The position numbers and the translations under genes are program-made. This document shows, piece after piece, positions 56,490 to 64,000 of a stretch of DNA of 64,000 bases; positions within the stretch are counted from its first letter, which is position 1, and each line of letters starts with the position of its first letter. The stretch comes from Gordonibacter massiliensis (ex Traore et al. 2017). GTDB lineage: Bacteria; Actinomycetota; Coriobacteriia; Coriobacteriales; Eggerthellaceae. The notes beneath the pieces were generated by a model, which was given only the letters and a program-made list of their open reading frames with translations, was not told the origin of the DNA and did no database searches. The DNA is taken from contig LT827128.1 of NCBI GenBank assembly GCA_900170005.1, positions 2,538,168 through 2,602,167 on the forward strand. The letters are read 5' to 3'.

Positions 56490-57131
56490 ATGGAAACCAC
56501 GTACACCGGGTTCTATGCACGATTCAACACGCTATCAAAAAAAGACGCGGCAGTACTTCTCGGCGCCGACAATCTCGTCGGAGACGTTTTTGACATCGAG
56601 TTCGTCACCGATGACACCCGTTCTGTCGCATGGATGAAGAACCGTTTTGGAAAACTCGTTGGATTTTTCGATCCGGAAACTACAAGGCGCTTGCGCGTTC
56701 TGCATGCGCGCGATTGGAACCTGAAAGCAATCCTGTCTTTCGTTGCCTATACCGACAATCCCGAACCGGGAGAATACTGGGGCGAGGCGGCGCTGCTTTG
56801 CTATGCGCCCGAGCATGAGCAGATTTTCACCACCTTCCTTCAAAACACGGCGGCGCGCCTCACCGACGGCGTGCGACCGGAAGTCGACCTTGGTGAACAG
56901 GCTATCAAGCAGATACTCGATAGCAACGGAGCGTGGGCGCCTACCAAAACCGTGCCGTTGCCTGCCAAGAAAAACGGCACCGTCATCATGAAAAGCCATC
57001 GCAAAGCATCGGAGAAGCTGATAGAACAAGGACGAAAAGGGAACAAAGGTTGTTACGTTGTCAGCTGGCTATTCATATTGGCTGTCATAGCGCTCGGCAT
57101 ATTCGGACTGAAATCCTGCGGCGTGTTCTAA
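56490..57131 (+). CDS. Unknown protein with C-terminal membrane helix
   Basis: 213 residues from the ATG at 56490, which lies 6 nt after GAGGGG; a second ATG two codons upstream is too close to that site. The first 185 residues are soluble, with a pattern of helix and strand (DDTRSVAWMKNRFGKLVGFFDPETTRRLRVL). A helix near the C-terminus (CYVVSWLFILAVIALGIFGL) anchors it, with the soluble part inside if the positive residues before it stay cytoplasmic. No family recognised. It lies between two parS-bearing spacers. Confidence 0.7.
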   Translation: METTYTGFYARFNTLSKKDAAVLLGADNLVGDVFDIEFVTDDTRSVAWMKNRFGKLVGFFDPETTRRLRVLHARDWNLKAILSFVAYTDNPEPGEYWGEAALLCYAPEHEQIFTTFLQNTAARLTDGVRPEVDLGEQAIKQILDSNGAWAPTKTVPLPAKKNGTVIMKSHRKASEKLIEQGRKGNKGCYVVSWLFILAVIALGIFGLKSCGVF

Positions 57132-57192
57132 CTTCTACTGGTGGCTTTTGCCTTTGGTGACCTTCGCCGGTAAGTTCTTTCAGATAAATCTA

Positions 57193-57216
57193 CGAATGTT
57201 TCACGTGAAACATTCG
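57193..57216. other. parS site in 24-bp palindrome
   Basis: Exact core at 57197-57212, extended by 4 complementary bases on each side, in the spacer between the unknown gene and ddl. Confidence 0.92.
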
Positions 57217-57288
57217 CAGTGCCTATCGCCGCAAAGACTGCTTGCTCAGCAAGCGTCTCACAAAATTAGTCAACGACACTGCATCTCT

Positions 57289-57326
57289 ATATCGCCCATT
57301 GTTTCACGTGAAACAATGGGCGATAT
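57289..57326. other. parS site in 38-bp perfect palindrome
   Basis: Exact core at 57300-57315 with 11 further complementary bases on each side. It ends 6 bp before the ddl stop codon. Confidence 0.92.
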
Positions 57327-57331
57327 CTTAT

Positions 57332-58279
57332 TTATTTCTTTTCCAATGCATAACCGATCAGCATAGTGCACAATTGCGCAAAAGATATTTCTGCAGCGCG
57401 CGCCGCGTCGGGAAGCAGGGAAGTCCCCGTCATGCCAGGAATAGTGTTCGTTTCCAGAATCCAGCAAGTTCCATCGTTATCCAAGATGAAATCCGAACGG
57501 GATACGCCTGAGCAGCCAAGCGCCAAATGAGCCTTCACTGCCAACTCTTGAACACGTTGCGTCGTTTCATCGGATAAGCGAGCGGGACATATATGCTGAG
57601 AAGCACCCGGAGTGTACTTCGACTCGTAATCGTAGAATTCGTTGACCGGAACGATCTCGATTATAGGAAGAGCGCGTGGGTCTTCGTTCCCTACCACCGC
57701 AACCGTCAGCTCTTTGCCTTCGACATACTTCTCGACAAGGATTTCGTCATCGAAGTCCCAAACCTTTTCGATGGCTTCCTGGATCTCGTCTTTTCCTTCT
57801 ACGATAAAGACTCCCAGCGCGCTGCCTTCCGTTGCAGGTTTGACCACGCAATGATCTCCAAGATCATCCACAAGGCTGTCTACGTCTACCTGATTGTCAG
57901 CATACAAGGTGATAGAAGGAGGGACCGGAATATCGGACATCTGATAAAAAACCTTCGATTTGGCTTTATCGATAGCCAGAGAGCTTGACCACACTCCAGA
58001 ACCTATATAAGGCAAACCTATCATCTCGAGCAATCCCTGCAGCGTGCCGTCTTCCCCGTACTTACCATGTAAGCAGATGAATGCGACGTCGAAATTGCCA
58101 TCGATAAGGTTTTTCAAATCGGTTTTGACTGACGGATCAAGAACGGTGACGTTGTAGCCCGCTTCTTCCAAGGCCTGTCGCGCTCCATCGCCAGAAGCGA
58201 GCGACACTTCACGCTCGCCGCTCGCGCCGCCGACAAGCAGGGCAACATGGCAATGTCGTGGATCAACGCATTCAACCAT
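57332..58279 (-). CDS. ddl: D-alanine--D-alanine ligase
   Basis: 315 residues with an ATP-grasp fold. HVALLVGGASGEREVSLASG and FICLHGKYGEDGTLQGLLEMIG bind substrate, VVKPATEGSALGV binds ATP, and ILETNTIPGMT provides metal ligands. The YDYESKY stretch carries the tyrosine expected of D-Ala-D-Ala rather than D-Ala-D-Lac ligases, so peptidoglycan ends normally in D-Ala-D-Ala. The ATG follows AGAAGG. It is divergent from rlmN. Confidence 0.95.
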   Translation of the reverse strand: MVECVDPRHCHVALLVGGASGEREVSLASGDGARQALEEAGYNVTVLDPSVKTDLKNLIDGNFDVAFICLHGKYGEDGTLQGLLEMIGLPYIGSGVWSSSLAIDKAKSKVFYQMSDIPVPPSITLYADNQVDVDSLVDDLGDHCVVKPATEGSALGVFIVEGKDEIQEAIEKVWDFDDEILVEKYVEGKELTVAVVGNEDPRALPIIEIVPVNEFYDYESKYTPGASQHICPARLSDETTQRVQELAVKAHLALGCSGVSRSDFILDNDGTCWILETNTIPGMTGTSLLPDAARAAEISFAQLCTMLIGYALEKK

Positions 58280-58375
58280 GAAATAAACCTTCTTTCATCA
58301 ACATGAAGCCTATAGCTTGATGCAGTATAGCAAATACCCCCTTCTGCCACGGTTTTCTCTTGCCGTGGTAAGCAA

Positions 58376-58391
58376 TGTTTCACGTGAAACA
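58376..58391. other. parS site
   Basis: Exact 16-bp core without extension, between the divergent ddl and rlmN genes. Confidence 0.9.
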
Positions 58392-58412
58392 CTTCAAACA
58401 ACAGCCATAAGA

Positions 58413-58418
58413 TATAAT
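58413..58418 (+). promoter_or_regulatory. -10 element of rlmN, leaderless start
   Basis: TATAAT ends 6 nt before the rlmN ATG, so transcription should start at or next to the start codon. No ribosome-binding site is present, consistent with a leaderless mRNA. No good -35 hexamer was found at the usual distance. Confidence 0.6.
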
Positions 58419-58424
58419 GCGAGT

Positions 58425-59456
58425 ATGACAAAACCAATTAAATCATTCACGATCGATGAGCTACAGGATCTTATGAAAGACCTAAAGCAGCCTGCTTTTC
58501 GGAAAAAGCAATTAATCGAATGGCTGTATCTCCACCATGTCGATAACTATGATGATATGACTAATCTTCCTTCTTCTCTACGGGATTCGTTAGCGCGTGA
58601 GCATCCTCTGTACGTTCCAACTATTGCCGATATGCAAACTTCTATTGATGGCACTAAAAAATTCGTACTCTCGTTTTACGATGGAGCATGCGTGGAGACA
58701 GTTGCCATACCATCAAACGACGGAAGGTTGACCGTTTGCTGCTCCACCCAAGCCGGTTGCCCGATGGGATGCGCTTTTTGCGCTACAGGAAAAGAAGGCT
58801 TCACTCGAAATCTCTCTGCTGGAGAAATCGTCGATCAAATTTTCATCGTTCAAGACCATATGGAAAAACGCGTATCAAATATCGTAGTGATGGGTCAAGG
58901 AGAGCCTTTCCTTAACTACGATCACACCCTTTCGGCGTTACGTACGCTCAACGATGAAAAGCTTTTGAACATTGGAGCTCGCCATATCACGATTTCCACG
59001 TGCGGCATTATTCCCGGCATCGATCGCCTTGGCAATGAACCGGAACAATTCACCTTGGCTGTGTCTCTTCACGCTGCGCTTCAGCATACTCGCGACACTG
59101 TCATGCCAGGCGTATCGAAATACCCGCTTATTAATCTGAAAGCAGCTCTTTTAAAATATGTCGAACATACGAATCGCCGGATTACCTTGGAATACGCCAT
59201 GATTCAAGGGGTTAACGATAGCGCTGCTGACTTGGAAGCTTTAGTCGATTTCTGTACCGAGTTGCTCTGTCACGTAAATCTCATCCCTCTGAACGAGGTC
59301 GAAGGATCAGAATTTCAGCCCAGTTCTTCGAAGACGATGGAATATTGGCATATGATGCTGAACAAGCATAGGATTGAAACCACCGTAAGGAACTCCCGAG
59401 GAAGCGATATCGCGGGAGCATGCGGACAGCTGAAGAACGCTTTGAAAACACGTTGA
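58425..59456 (+). CDS. rlmN: 23S rRNA (adenine-2503-C2) methyltransferase RlmN
   Basis: 343 residues, a radical SAM enzyme. CPMGCAFCATG is the cluster motif (CxxxCxxC), followed by GQGEPF and the catalytic cysteines near SRGSDIAGACGQL. RlmN also methylates tRNA A37. The start at 58425 is the first in-frame ATG after the TATAAT promoter. It is convergent with parB, from which two parS sites and a terminator separate it. Confidence 0.95.
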   Translation: MTKPIKSFTIDELQDLMKDLKQPAFRKKQLIEWLYLHHVDNYDDMTNLPSSLRDSLAREHPLYVPTIADMQTSIDGTKKFVLSFYDGACVETVAIPSNDGRLTVCCSTQAGCPMGCAFCATGKEGFTRNLSAGEIVDQIFIVQDHMEKRVSNIVVMGQGEPFLNYDHTLSALRTLNDEKLLNIGARHITISTCGIIPGIDRLGNEPEQFTLAVSLHAALQHTRDTVMPGVSKYPLINLKAALLKYVEHTNRRITLEYAMIQGVNDSAADLEALVDFCTELLCHVNLIPLNEVEGSEFQPSSSKTMEYWHMMLNKHRIETTVRNSRGSDIAGACGQLKNALKTR

Positions 59457-59464
59457 TAAAGAAT

Positions 59465-59494
59465 ATCGGAGTGTTTCACGTGAAACACTCCGAT
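59465..59494. other. parS site in 30-bp palindrome
   Basis: Exact core at 59472-59487 with 7 complementary bases on each side, 8 bp after the rlmN stop. Confidence 0.92.
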
Positions 59495-59504
59495 CGTACT
59501 CGTC

Positions 59505-59535
59505 AAAAAAGGAGCCTCTTAGAGGCTCCTTTTTT
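59505..59535. terminator. Bidirectional terminator between rlmN and parB
   Basis: AAAAAAGGAGCCTC-TTA-GAGGCTCCTTTTTT, a stem bordered by A and T runs, usable from both sides. It lies between the two parS sites of this spacer. Confidence 0.93.
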
Positions 59536-59540
59536 ATTGA

Positions 59541-59556
59541 TGTTTCACGTGAAACA
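59541..59556. other. parS site abutting the parB stop
   Basis: Exact 16-bp core directly next to the TAA stop codon of parB (59557-59559). Confidence 0.92.
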
Positions 59557-60612
59557 TTAGGAAGTGGATGCGATCAACTCTTCGAAGAGCTTTTCAAGCT
59601 CGTCTTCGTCTTTGAACTCAATCTCTATCTTGTTCTTCCCTTGAACGGTTTTAACTCTAACATTAGTGTGCAGAACATCTCTGAGAGCTTTTGCTACCGT
59701 TTTAAACGATTTCGGCGTCGGTTGGCGTTGCTGTGAAGCTTCGGAGCTCTTCTTTCCAGCAAGCAAGCGAGCTATTGCTTCCGTCTCCCTTACAGAAAGC
59801 TTCTCATCTACCAGCTTTTGAGTGAGCTTCAGCCTTCCTTCTTTCGAGGGAATAGACAGAATGGCACGCGCGTGACCCGCCGTGATCTTCTCCTCGAACA
59901 GCAACTGCTGAGCTTCTTCCGGCAATTCAAGAAGCCTCAATGCATTGGCGACCGTCGACCGCCCTTTCGACATGGCCTGTGCTACCTCGGATTGAGTAAG
60001 GTTTCGACGCTCCATCATGCGTCGATACCCATATGCTTCCTCGATGGGATTCAGATCCGACCGCTGCACGTTTTCAACCAATGCCAGCTCGAGCGCCTTA
60101 TCGTCGTCTGCTTCCTTGATGCGAATGGGAACCGTCTTCATTCCAATCGACTTGCAGGCTTGCCAACGCCGTTCGCCTGCGATTATCTGATATTTGTTAG
60201 AACCGACCGATCTTACGAGAATAGGTTGAAGAAGGCCGTCTTTTTGAATAGAGGACGCAAGTTCCTCAATTTCCTCTTGTTTGAAGTTGGTTCGAGGCTG
60301 ATCGGGGTTGGGGGACACCGAATCAAGGGGAACCTCGTCGGTTTTTCGCTCCACCACGCTTTTAATGGTCACATGATCCTCGTCTTTAATGAACTCCTCA
60401 CGAGGAACATCATCGTGTTTTGTCGGTGTTTCCGTATTTCGAGCTGGAACCGTCGGAGGTACCGCTCGTTTCGCAGGTACAGGGGCCTCTTCGGCGTCGA
60501 CGGTTACACGAGGAGCCGGTTTGGCAGGCTCGGGCGGAACCGCTTCTTCATAGGAGCCGCCTAACAACGAATTCAGACCGCGTCCCAATCCGCTTTTCGT
60601 TGATTTAGCCAC
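59557..60612 (-). CDS. parB: Chromosome partitioning protein ParB
   Basis: 351 residues. The CTP-binding ParB domain has SPNPDQPRTNF and IAGERRWQACKSIG; the central HTH (LTQSEVAQAMSKGRSTVANALRLL) recognises parS, and the C-terminal part dimerises (FEEKITAGHARAILSI onward). A 100-residue Pro/Lys/Glu-rich N-terminus precedes the core. The GTG start overlaps parA by 8 bp. ParB loads and spreads at parS, and the sites in this window match its consensus. Confidence 0.96.
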   Translation of the reverse strand: MAKSTKSGLGRGLNSLLGGSYEEAVPPEPAKPAPRVTVDAEEAPVPAKRAVPPTVPARNTETPTKHDDVPREEFIKDEDHVTIKSVVERKTDEVPLDSVSPNPDQPRTNFKQEEIEELASSIQKDGLLQPILVRSVGSNKYQIIAGERRWQACKSIGMKTVPIRIKEADDDKALELALVENVQRSDLNPIEEAYGYRRMMERRNLTQSEVAQAMSKGRSTVANALRLLELPEEAQQLLFEEKITAGHARAILSIPSKEGRLKLTQKLVDEKLSVRETEAIARLLAGKKSSEASQQRQPTPKSFKTVAKALRDVLHTNVRVKTVQGKNKIEIEFKDEDELEKLFEELIASTS

Positions 60613-61591
60613 GGTTAATCACTTCCTTTGCAAGATCAATATAGGATTGAGCGCCTTTCCCGGTTGGATCGTATTGCGTGATCGGTTGACCGAAGCTAGG
60701 TGCCTCGGAAAGCTTCACCGTTCGGGGAATGAGCGTTTCGAAAACGGTTTTACCAAAATAGCTGCGAACCTCTTCTACAACCTGTTTGGAAAGGGTCGTT
60801 CTTCCGTCGTACATCGTCAACAGCACCCCAAAAATATCCAAAGACGGGTTGAGGCGCGTTTTGACACGTTTCATCGAATCAAGGAGTTTTGTCACACCTT
60901 CCAATGCATAGAACTCGCATTGAATAGGGATAAGCAGCTTATCTGCAGCAACCAGTGCGTTCACGGTCAGCAATCCCAGCGAAGGCGGGCAGTCGATGAA
61001 GACGTAGTCGTATTTTCCCCTCAACGAACCTACCGAGTCGCGCAAACGGTTTTCACGCGCCATCTCCGACACAAGCTCTACTTCAGCGCCGGCGAGGTTG
61101 ATAGTTGCGGGGATAACGTCCAATCCTTCGCACACATCGGGGATGATAACGTTCTCAACTGGTACATCGTTCAGAAGAACGTCGTAAATGCAGTGGTCCA
61201 CACGACTTTTCTCAATACCGAGACCGCTTGACGAATTCCCCTGGGGATCAAGGTCTACAAGAAGAACCTGCTTTCCCATTTCACCTAAAGCCGCCGACAA
61301 GTTGATCGCGGTCGTTGATTTTCCAACGCCGCCCTTCTGGTTGATAATGGCCATGACCTTCGTCTGACCGATAACATGCTTAACAGGAGCTTTGTCTTTG
61401 AAGGATTTGATAGGTTTGAGAGGAATTTCCTTTTCCTCTTCATGAACCACTTCACGCTCGATGACTTCCACATCTTCGATAACGATGCTGTCCTCGTAGA
61501 TCGAGTCTTCGATCGTGCTGGGTTCTTCGGTTTGCTTGGTGACAGTCTCGGCTGTTTTTCTATCTCGTTTCAGACTATCGAACAGTCCCAC
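60605..61591 (-). CDS. parA: Chromosome partitioning ATPase ParA (Soj)
   Basis: 328 residues. A 75-residue acidic, Ile/Glu-rich N-terminal extension precedes the usual ParA start; the deviant Walker A is INQKGGVGKSTTAINLSA (86 onward), and LLVDLDPQGNSS and VFIDCPPSLG follow. The start is a GTG after AAAGGGGG. The extension is absent from typical Soj proteins and may bind a polar or nucleoid partner. parA and parB form one operon, and parS overlaps their promoter. Confidence 0.95.
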   Translation of the reverse strand: MGLFDSLKRDRKTAETVTKQTEEPSTIEDSIYEDSIVIEDVEVIEREVVHEEEKEIPLKPIKSFKDKAPVKHVIGQTKVMAIINQKGGVGKSTTAINLSAALGEMGKQVLLVDLDPQGNSSSGLGIEKSRVDHCIYDVLLNDVPVENVIIPDVCEGLDVIPATINLAGAEVELVSEMARENRLRDSVGSLRGKYDYVFIDCPPSLGLLTVNALVAADKLLIPIQCEFYALEGVTKLLDSMKRVKTRLNPSLDIFGVLLTMYDGRTTLSKQVVEEVRSYFGKTVFETLIPRTVKLSEAPSFGQPITQYDPTGKGAQSYIDLAKEVINRG

Positions 61592-61612
61592 AAAGGGCCC
61601 CCTTTCAAGAGC

Positions 61613-61649
61613 AGTATAGCCAGTATACCTTGTTTGTGTTTCACGTGAA
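61613..61649 (-). promoter_or_regulatory. parAB promoter overlapping parS
   Basis: Two TATACT -10 hexamers on the minus strand (61613-61618 and 61622-61627). For the second, TTCACG inside the parS core (61644-61649) lies 16 bp upstream as a poor -35. ParB bound at this parS would cover the promoter, so autoregulation is plausible. Confidence 0.5.
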
Positions 61650-61652
61650 ACA
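61637..61652. other. parS site upstream of parA
   Basis: Exact 16-bp core, with one further complementary base on each side. Confidence 0.92.
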
Positions 61653-61887
61653 CTTTACCCGTGTATTGTGTTTCACTACCTTGCAGGAATTCCTTTTTCA
61701 CACTCGGAATCAGATTTCTGCAAGCTTTGCGCAAGTTTTTGGGAAACGTTGTGCAAGAATCCAACGGTTGATCCGTTAGAACCATGCAAGGTTTTAGAGA
61801 ACTCTGCGAGGTATGGCATACGGTTCACATGCAAGGTTGAGGAGTTATCCTTTATCTCGGTTTTCGCTTGGATCAAAGGAGGCTTAC

Positions 61888-62271
61888 ATGAATCGTGCGG
61901 AGCGATCGAGATTGGCAGAGCATGCCCGTTTTATGAGAAGGAATATGACAGCAGCTGAAAAGAAGCTCTGGTACCAATTTCTCTGCGACTATCCTATTCG
62001 TTTTTCCAGTCAAATCATTGTCGGTCCTTACATCGTCGACTTTCTGTCTCGAAAAATCAAGTTGAGCATCGAACTTGACGGTTCTCAACATTACGAAGAA
62101 AGTCAAAGAAAATACGACGAAGTACGCACAACGTATTTGGAAATGGAAGGCATCAAAGAGCTCAGATTTCCAACTCGTACATTTGGGATAATTTCGAAGG
62201 TGTTTGCGAATGCATACACCAAGAAGTGCAAAAGAGAAGAAACGATCTATGGACCATACCTCTGCAGTTAG
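61888..62271 (+). CDS. DUF559-family nuclease-like protein
   Basis: 127 residues from an ATG after AAAGGAGG. LWYQFLCDYPIRFSSQIIVGPYIVDFLSRKIKLSIELDGSQHYEES is the DUF559 core, a restriction-endonuclease-like fold with YIVDF...ELDGSQH as the likely active site. Such proteins are small stand-alone endonuclease-like proteins with unclear function. The region upstream (61653-61887) holds no gene. It is convergent with rsmG. Confidence 0.85.
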   Translation: MNRAERSRLAEHARFMRRNMTAAEKKLWYQFLCDYPIRFSSQIIVGPYIVDFLSRKIKLSIELDGSQHYEESQRKYDEVRTTYLEMEGIKELRFPTRTFGIISKVFANAYTKKCKREETIYGPYLCS

Positions 62272-62278
62272 TTAAAAA

Positions 62279-62314
62279 CAAACGGTGATGTTTCACGTGA
62301 AAAATCACCGTTTG
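62279..62314. other. parS-like site in 36-bp palindrome with one mismatched pair
   Basis: TGTTTCACGTGAAAAA differs from the parS core at one position (62303), while the flanks pair for 10 bases on each side. It lies 8 bp after the DUF559 gene. Confidence 0.8.
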
Positions 62315-62335
62315 AACCCCGTGTTGCGAATCCAG

Positions 62336-62351
62336 TGTTTCACGTGAAACA
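62336..62351. other. parS site beside the rsmG stop
   Basis: Exact 16-bp core ending 1 bp before the stop codon of rsmG, and 21 bp from the preceding palindrome. Confidence 0.92.
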
Positions 62352-62352
62352 T

Positions 62353-63006
62353 CTACAAAGGCTTTTTTTGAGCCAATCCAACACGCCTTGGCAGCTTCAT
62401 TTTTGGTTTCCCAATTTTTTTAAAACAGATGATTCTTCTTAAGGTTTCGCCATCGCTCAGGGTTAACGTCCTATCGGAAAAAAGACTTAGACCCAATTTA
62501 TCCTGAAGAGAAAGAGCATGATCCCATTCTTCATCCTGTACATTCGCTTTATAACAAATTAAAAGACCGTTTTTCGAAAGAAGCGGACTAGCAAGTTCCA
62601 TCAGCACTGACAGTTTGGACAAAGCACGAGCGGTTAAAGCTGTAAACGATTGAGGATGCTCGTTCGCGAGATCTTCTATTCGACCACTGTAAGTCGAAAT
62701 CGAATCATTTAAGCCCATATCGGAAAGAATAGACTCCACAATAGCCATTTTCTTTCGAACCGAATCCACAAGCATCGTTTTCCTACCGGACTCGATTGCA
62801 AGCGGCACTCCAGGGAAACCGCCACCCGTCCCCAAGTCGCCATACAAACCTTTTGGAGCTTGCTGAAGTTCTTGCAATCCCGCTAAGGAGTCTTCAATAT
62901 GAAGTTTGCGCGCCTCTTCAAGCGATGAGATACGCGTCAAATTCGTCGTTTCATTCGCTTCAAGAATTTTTAGCAAATAATGGTCGATAAGAGCTTCGTT
63001 TTGCAT
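62353..63006 (-). CDS. rsmG: 16S rRNA (guanine-527-N7) methyltransferase RsmG
   Basis: 217 residues. The SAM site GDLGTGGGFPGVPLAI and the segment LTRISSLEEARKLHIEDSL match RsmG (GidB). It methylates G527 of 16S rRNA, and loss gives low-level streptomycin resistance. The ATG at 63006 follows AAGGATT. Its position between jag and parA is the classic origin-proximal order. Confidence 0.95.
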   Translation of the reverse strand: MQNEALIDHYLLKILEANETTNLTRISSLEEARKLHIEDSLAGLQELQQAPKGLYGDLGTGGGFPGVPLAIESGRKTMLVDSVRKKMAIVESILSDMGLNDSISTYSGRIEDLANEHPQSFTALTARALSKLSVLMELASPLLSKNGLLICYKANVQDEEWDHALSLQDKLGLSLFSDRTLTLSDGETLRRIICFKKIGKPKMKLPRRVGLAQKKPL

Positions 63007-63085
63007 TGGTAATCCTTCATGATAATTAATTCTCAGCAATAGAAACACAGTGAAATTCTTACCACATCTTACCTTAGATCGCGTA

Positions 63086-63127
63086 TACGAAAAGCAATTG
63101 TTTCACGTGAAACAATTGCTTTTCGTA
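63086..63127. other. parS site in 42-bp perfect palindrome
   Basis: Exact core at 63099-63114 with 13 further complementary bases on each side, the longest palindrome in the window. Confidence 0.93.
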
Positions 63128-63150
63128 AGCTGGGGAGCATTGGTGTTGTA

Positions 63151-63178
63151 GTTGGATGTTTCACGTGAAACATCCAAC
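63151..63178. other. parS site in 28-bp palindrome
   Basis: Exact core at 63157-63172 with 6 complementary bases on each side; its right end overlaps the start of the jag terminator. Confidence 0.92.
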
Positions 63179-63223
63179 AAAAAAGACAAGGCCTTCAAAT
63201 TGAAGGCCTTGTCTTTTTTGTTG
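63175..63223 (-). terminator. Terminator of jag
   Basis: A 24-bp perfect stem around a single unpaired base at 63199, including AAGGCCTTCAA and T6/A6 runs, just beyond the jag stop at 63229. Confidence 0.92.
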
Positions 63224-63228
63224 TTTAA

Positions 63229-63762
63229 CTAGCGAGGAAGGATAACAACGTGGCGGGCGCTTCCTTCTCCTTCGGAAGCCGTTTCCACACGATCATCGTC
63301 TCTCAAGGTGATATGAATGATGCGGCGTTCGTACGGCGTCATGGGACGCAATTTCACGCTTCTGTTCTGGCTAGCCGCCCTATTGGCAGAAGAACGAGCG
63401 ATCGATTCGAGCTTCTGGCGCTGACGGCCTTTGTAACCCTCGATATCGACCACAACCGGATAGCGATAGCCTATGGTGCGAACCGTGATAGCGGATACGA
63501 GGAACTGAAGTGCGTCGAGCGTTTTTCCATGACGTCCGATAAGCACGGCGAGATCGTCGCCGGTGATATCGAGGATCAGCTCGCCTTCGTCTCCTTCGTA
63601 CTCGTCGATCGTCACTTCGCCGACGTTGAAGTATTTGAGGATGTCCTGCAAAGCGGCGATGGCCGTATCGGCAATACGGTCGAGCTCTTCATCGGTCAGC
63701 TCGACGGGCTCTTCAGCGGTTTCCTCGGTATCCTGCTTTTCTTCGATAACTTCATCAGTCAT
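63229..63762 (-). CDS. jag: Jag/KhpB RNA-binding protein (KH-R3H)
   Basis: 177 residues from an ATG after AAAGGAG. A ~55-residue acidic N-terminus is followed by a KH domain with the GxxG loop in LIGRHGKTLDALQ and an R3H domain (SIARSSANRAASQNRSVKLRPMTPYERRIIH). The Jag_N domain of the Bacillus form is missing. It binds RNA and influences cell division and elongation. It sits between yidC and rsmG. Confidence 0.94.
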   Translation of the reverse strand: MTDEVIEEKQDTEETAEEPVELTDEELDRIADTAIAALQDILKYFNVGEVTIDEYEGDEGELILDITGDDLAVLIGRHGKTLDALQFLVSAITVRTIGYRYPVVVDIEGYKGRQRQKLESIARSSANRAASQNRSVKLRPMTPYERRIIHITLRDDDRVETASEGEGSARHVVILPR

Positions 63763-63814
63763 GGCAGACTCCTTTGATATGCAACCCACGTGAGCCCTAT
63801 CGAATCGAGCTCAT

Positions 63815-63830
63815 TGTTTCACGTGAAACA
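63815..63830. other. parS site between yidC and jag
   Basis: Exact 16-bp core without extension, in the 80-bp spacer downstream of yidC. Confidence 0.92.
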
Positions 63831-63842
63831 TATAGCCAAAGT

Positions 63843-64000
63843 TTAGCGCTTCTTCGTCGGGCGCGGCTTCTTCACCTTGCGCGTGACGTCGACTTCGATC
63901 GGCTTCACTTCAATGGTCTCAGCAGCCTCAGCGTCCCGCTTTTTCATGATGCGCATGGAAATCTGCTGCTGGCCGAGGCCGATAAGCGACGAAGCGCCCC
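63843..64000 (-). CDS. yidC: C-terminal end of membrane insertase YidC/OxaA (partial)
   Basis: The last 52 codons: SSLIGLGQQQISMRIMKKR, the end of the last helix region of YidC, then a basic tail (TRKVKKPRPTKKR) typical of Gram-positive YidC. The stop is TAA at 63843-63845. The gene order with jag and rsmG supports the call. YidC inserts membrane proteins alone or with SecYEG. Confidence 0.88.
   Translation of the reverse strand, partial: GASSLIGLGQQQISMRIMKKRDAEAAETIEVKPIEVDVTRKVKKPRPTKKR

Noticed and set aside
59465-63178. parS palindromes as ordinary terminators only
   Set aside because: The 16-bp core is conserved exactly at 11 sites regardless of flanks and orientation, which terminators would not require; a secondary terminator role stays possible.

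Overview
The window is high-GC DNA from an anaerobic gut actinobacterium of the Coriobacteriia, most likely family Eggerthellaceae (Eggerthella/Gordonibacter type). Pointers are two molybdopterin-oxidoreductase clusters, an aromatic-acid-type MFS importer beside a cytoplasmic molybdoenzyme, a dnaK-grpE-dnaJ-hspR-clpB heat-shock operon, and an origin-proximal block yidC-jag-rsmG-parA-parB at the right edge. The genus call is inference; no rRNA is present. Most genes lie on the minus strand, so the right edge is nearest the replication origin.

Layout. 1-5.5 kb: cytoplasmic molybdoenzyme, ferredoxin subunit, MFS importer and LysR regulator, a substrate-uptake and reduction module. 5.7-11 kb: zinc-ribbon protein, LytS-type kinase, TauE/SafE permease, glycosyltransferase and a QueT-type transporter. 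11-18.7 kb: Tat-exported DMSO-reductase-type enzyme with ferredoxin, TorD-type chaperone, ferric-reductase-like membrane protein and a LuxR-type HTH protein, preceded by a response regulator and a sensor kinase carrying a c-type heme motif. 18.8-22.2 kb: rsgA, an OB-fold-like membrane protein, trkH and an unlisted 45-aa membrane peptide. 22.4-29.5 kb: heat-shock operon with a strong promoter. 29.7-34.1 kb: ferredoxin, hypE, nikR, two unknown genes and a phosphohexomutase. 34.2-35 kb: non-coding repeats. 35-42.7 kb: galE, a diguanylate cyclase, an LCP protein, an XRE regulator, VanZ, a ParB-like protein, a phosphatase and tRNA-Gly(CCC).

42.8-52.7 kb is the most unusual stretch. A MarR regulator diverges from a 786-aa protein that joins a 14-helix drug-efflux transporter to a RelB/DinJ antitoxin and a YoeB toxin in one frame. 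A lipoprotein and a CmpB-family membrane protein follow. A 1114-aa M28 peptidase-like membrane protein has lost zinc ligands and is split by a roughly 700-residue low-complexity insert.

52.7-64 kb: a DnaQ-DinG helicase, an unknown membrane protein, ddl, rlmN, parB, parA, a DUF559 protein, rsmG, jag and the end of yidC. Every spacer of this last segment carries one or two parS sites: 12 in 7.6 kb, many embedded in perfect palindromes up to 42 bp, plus an outlier at 34.7 kb.
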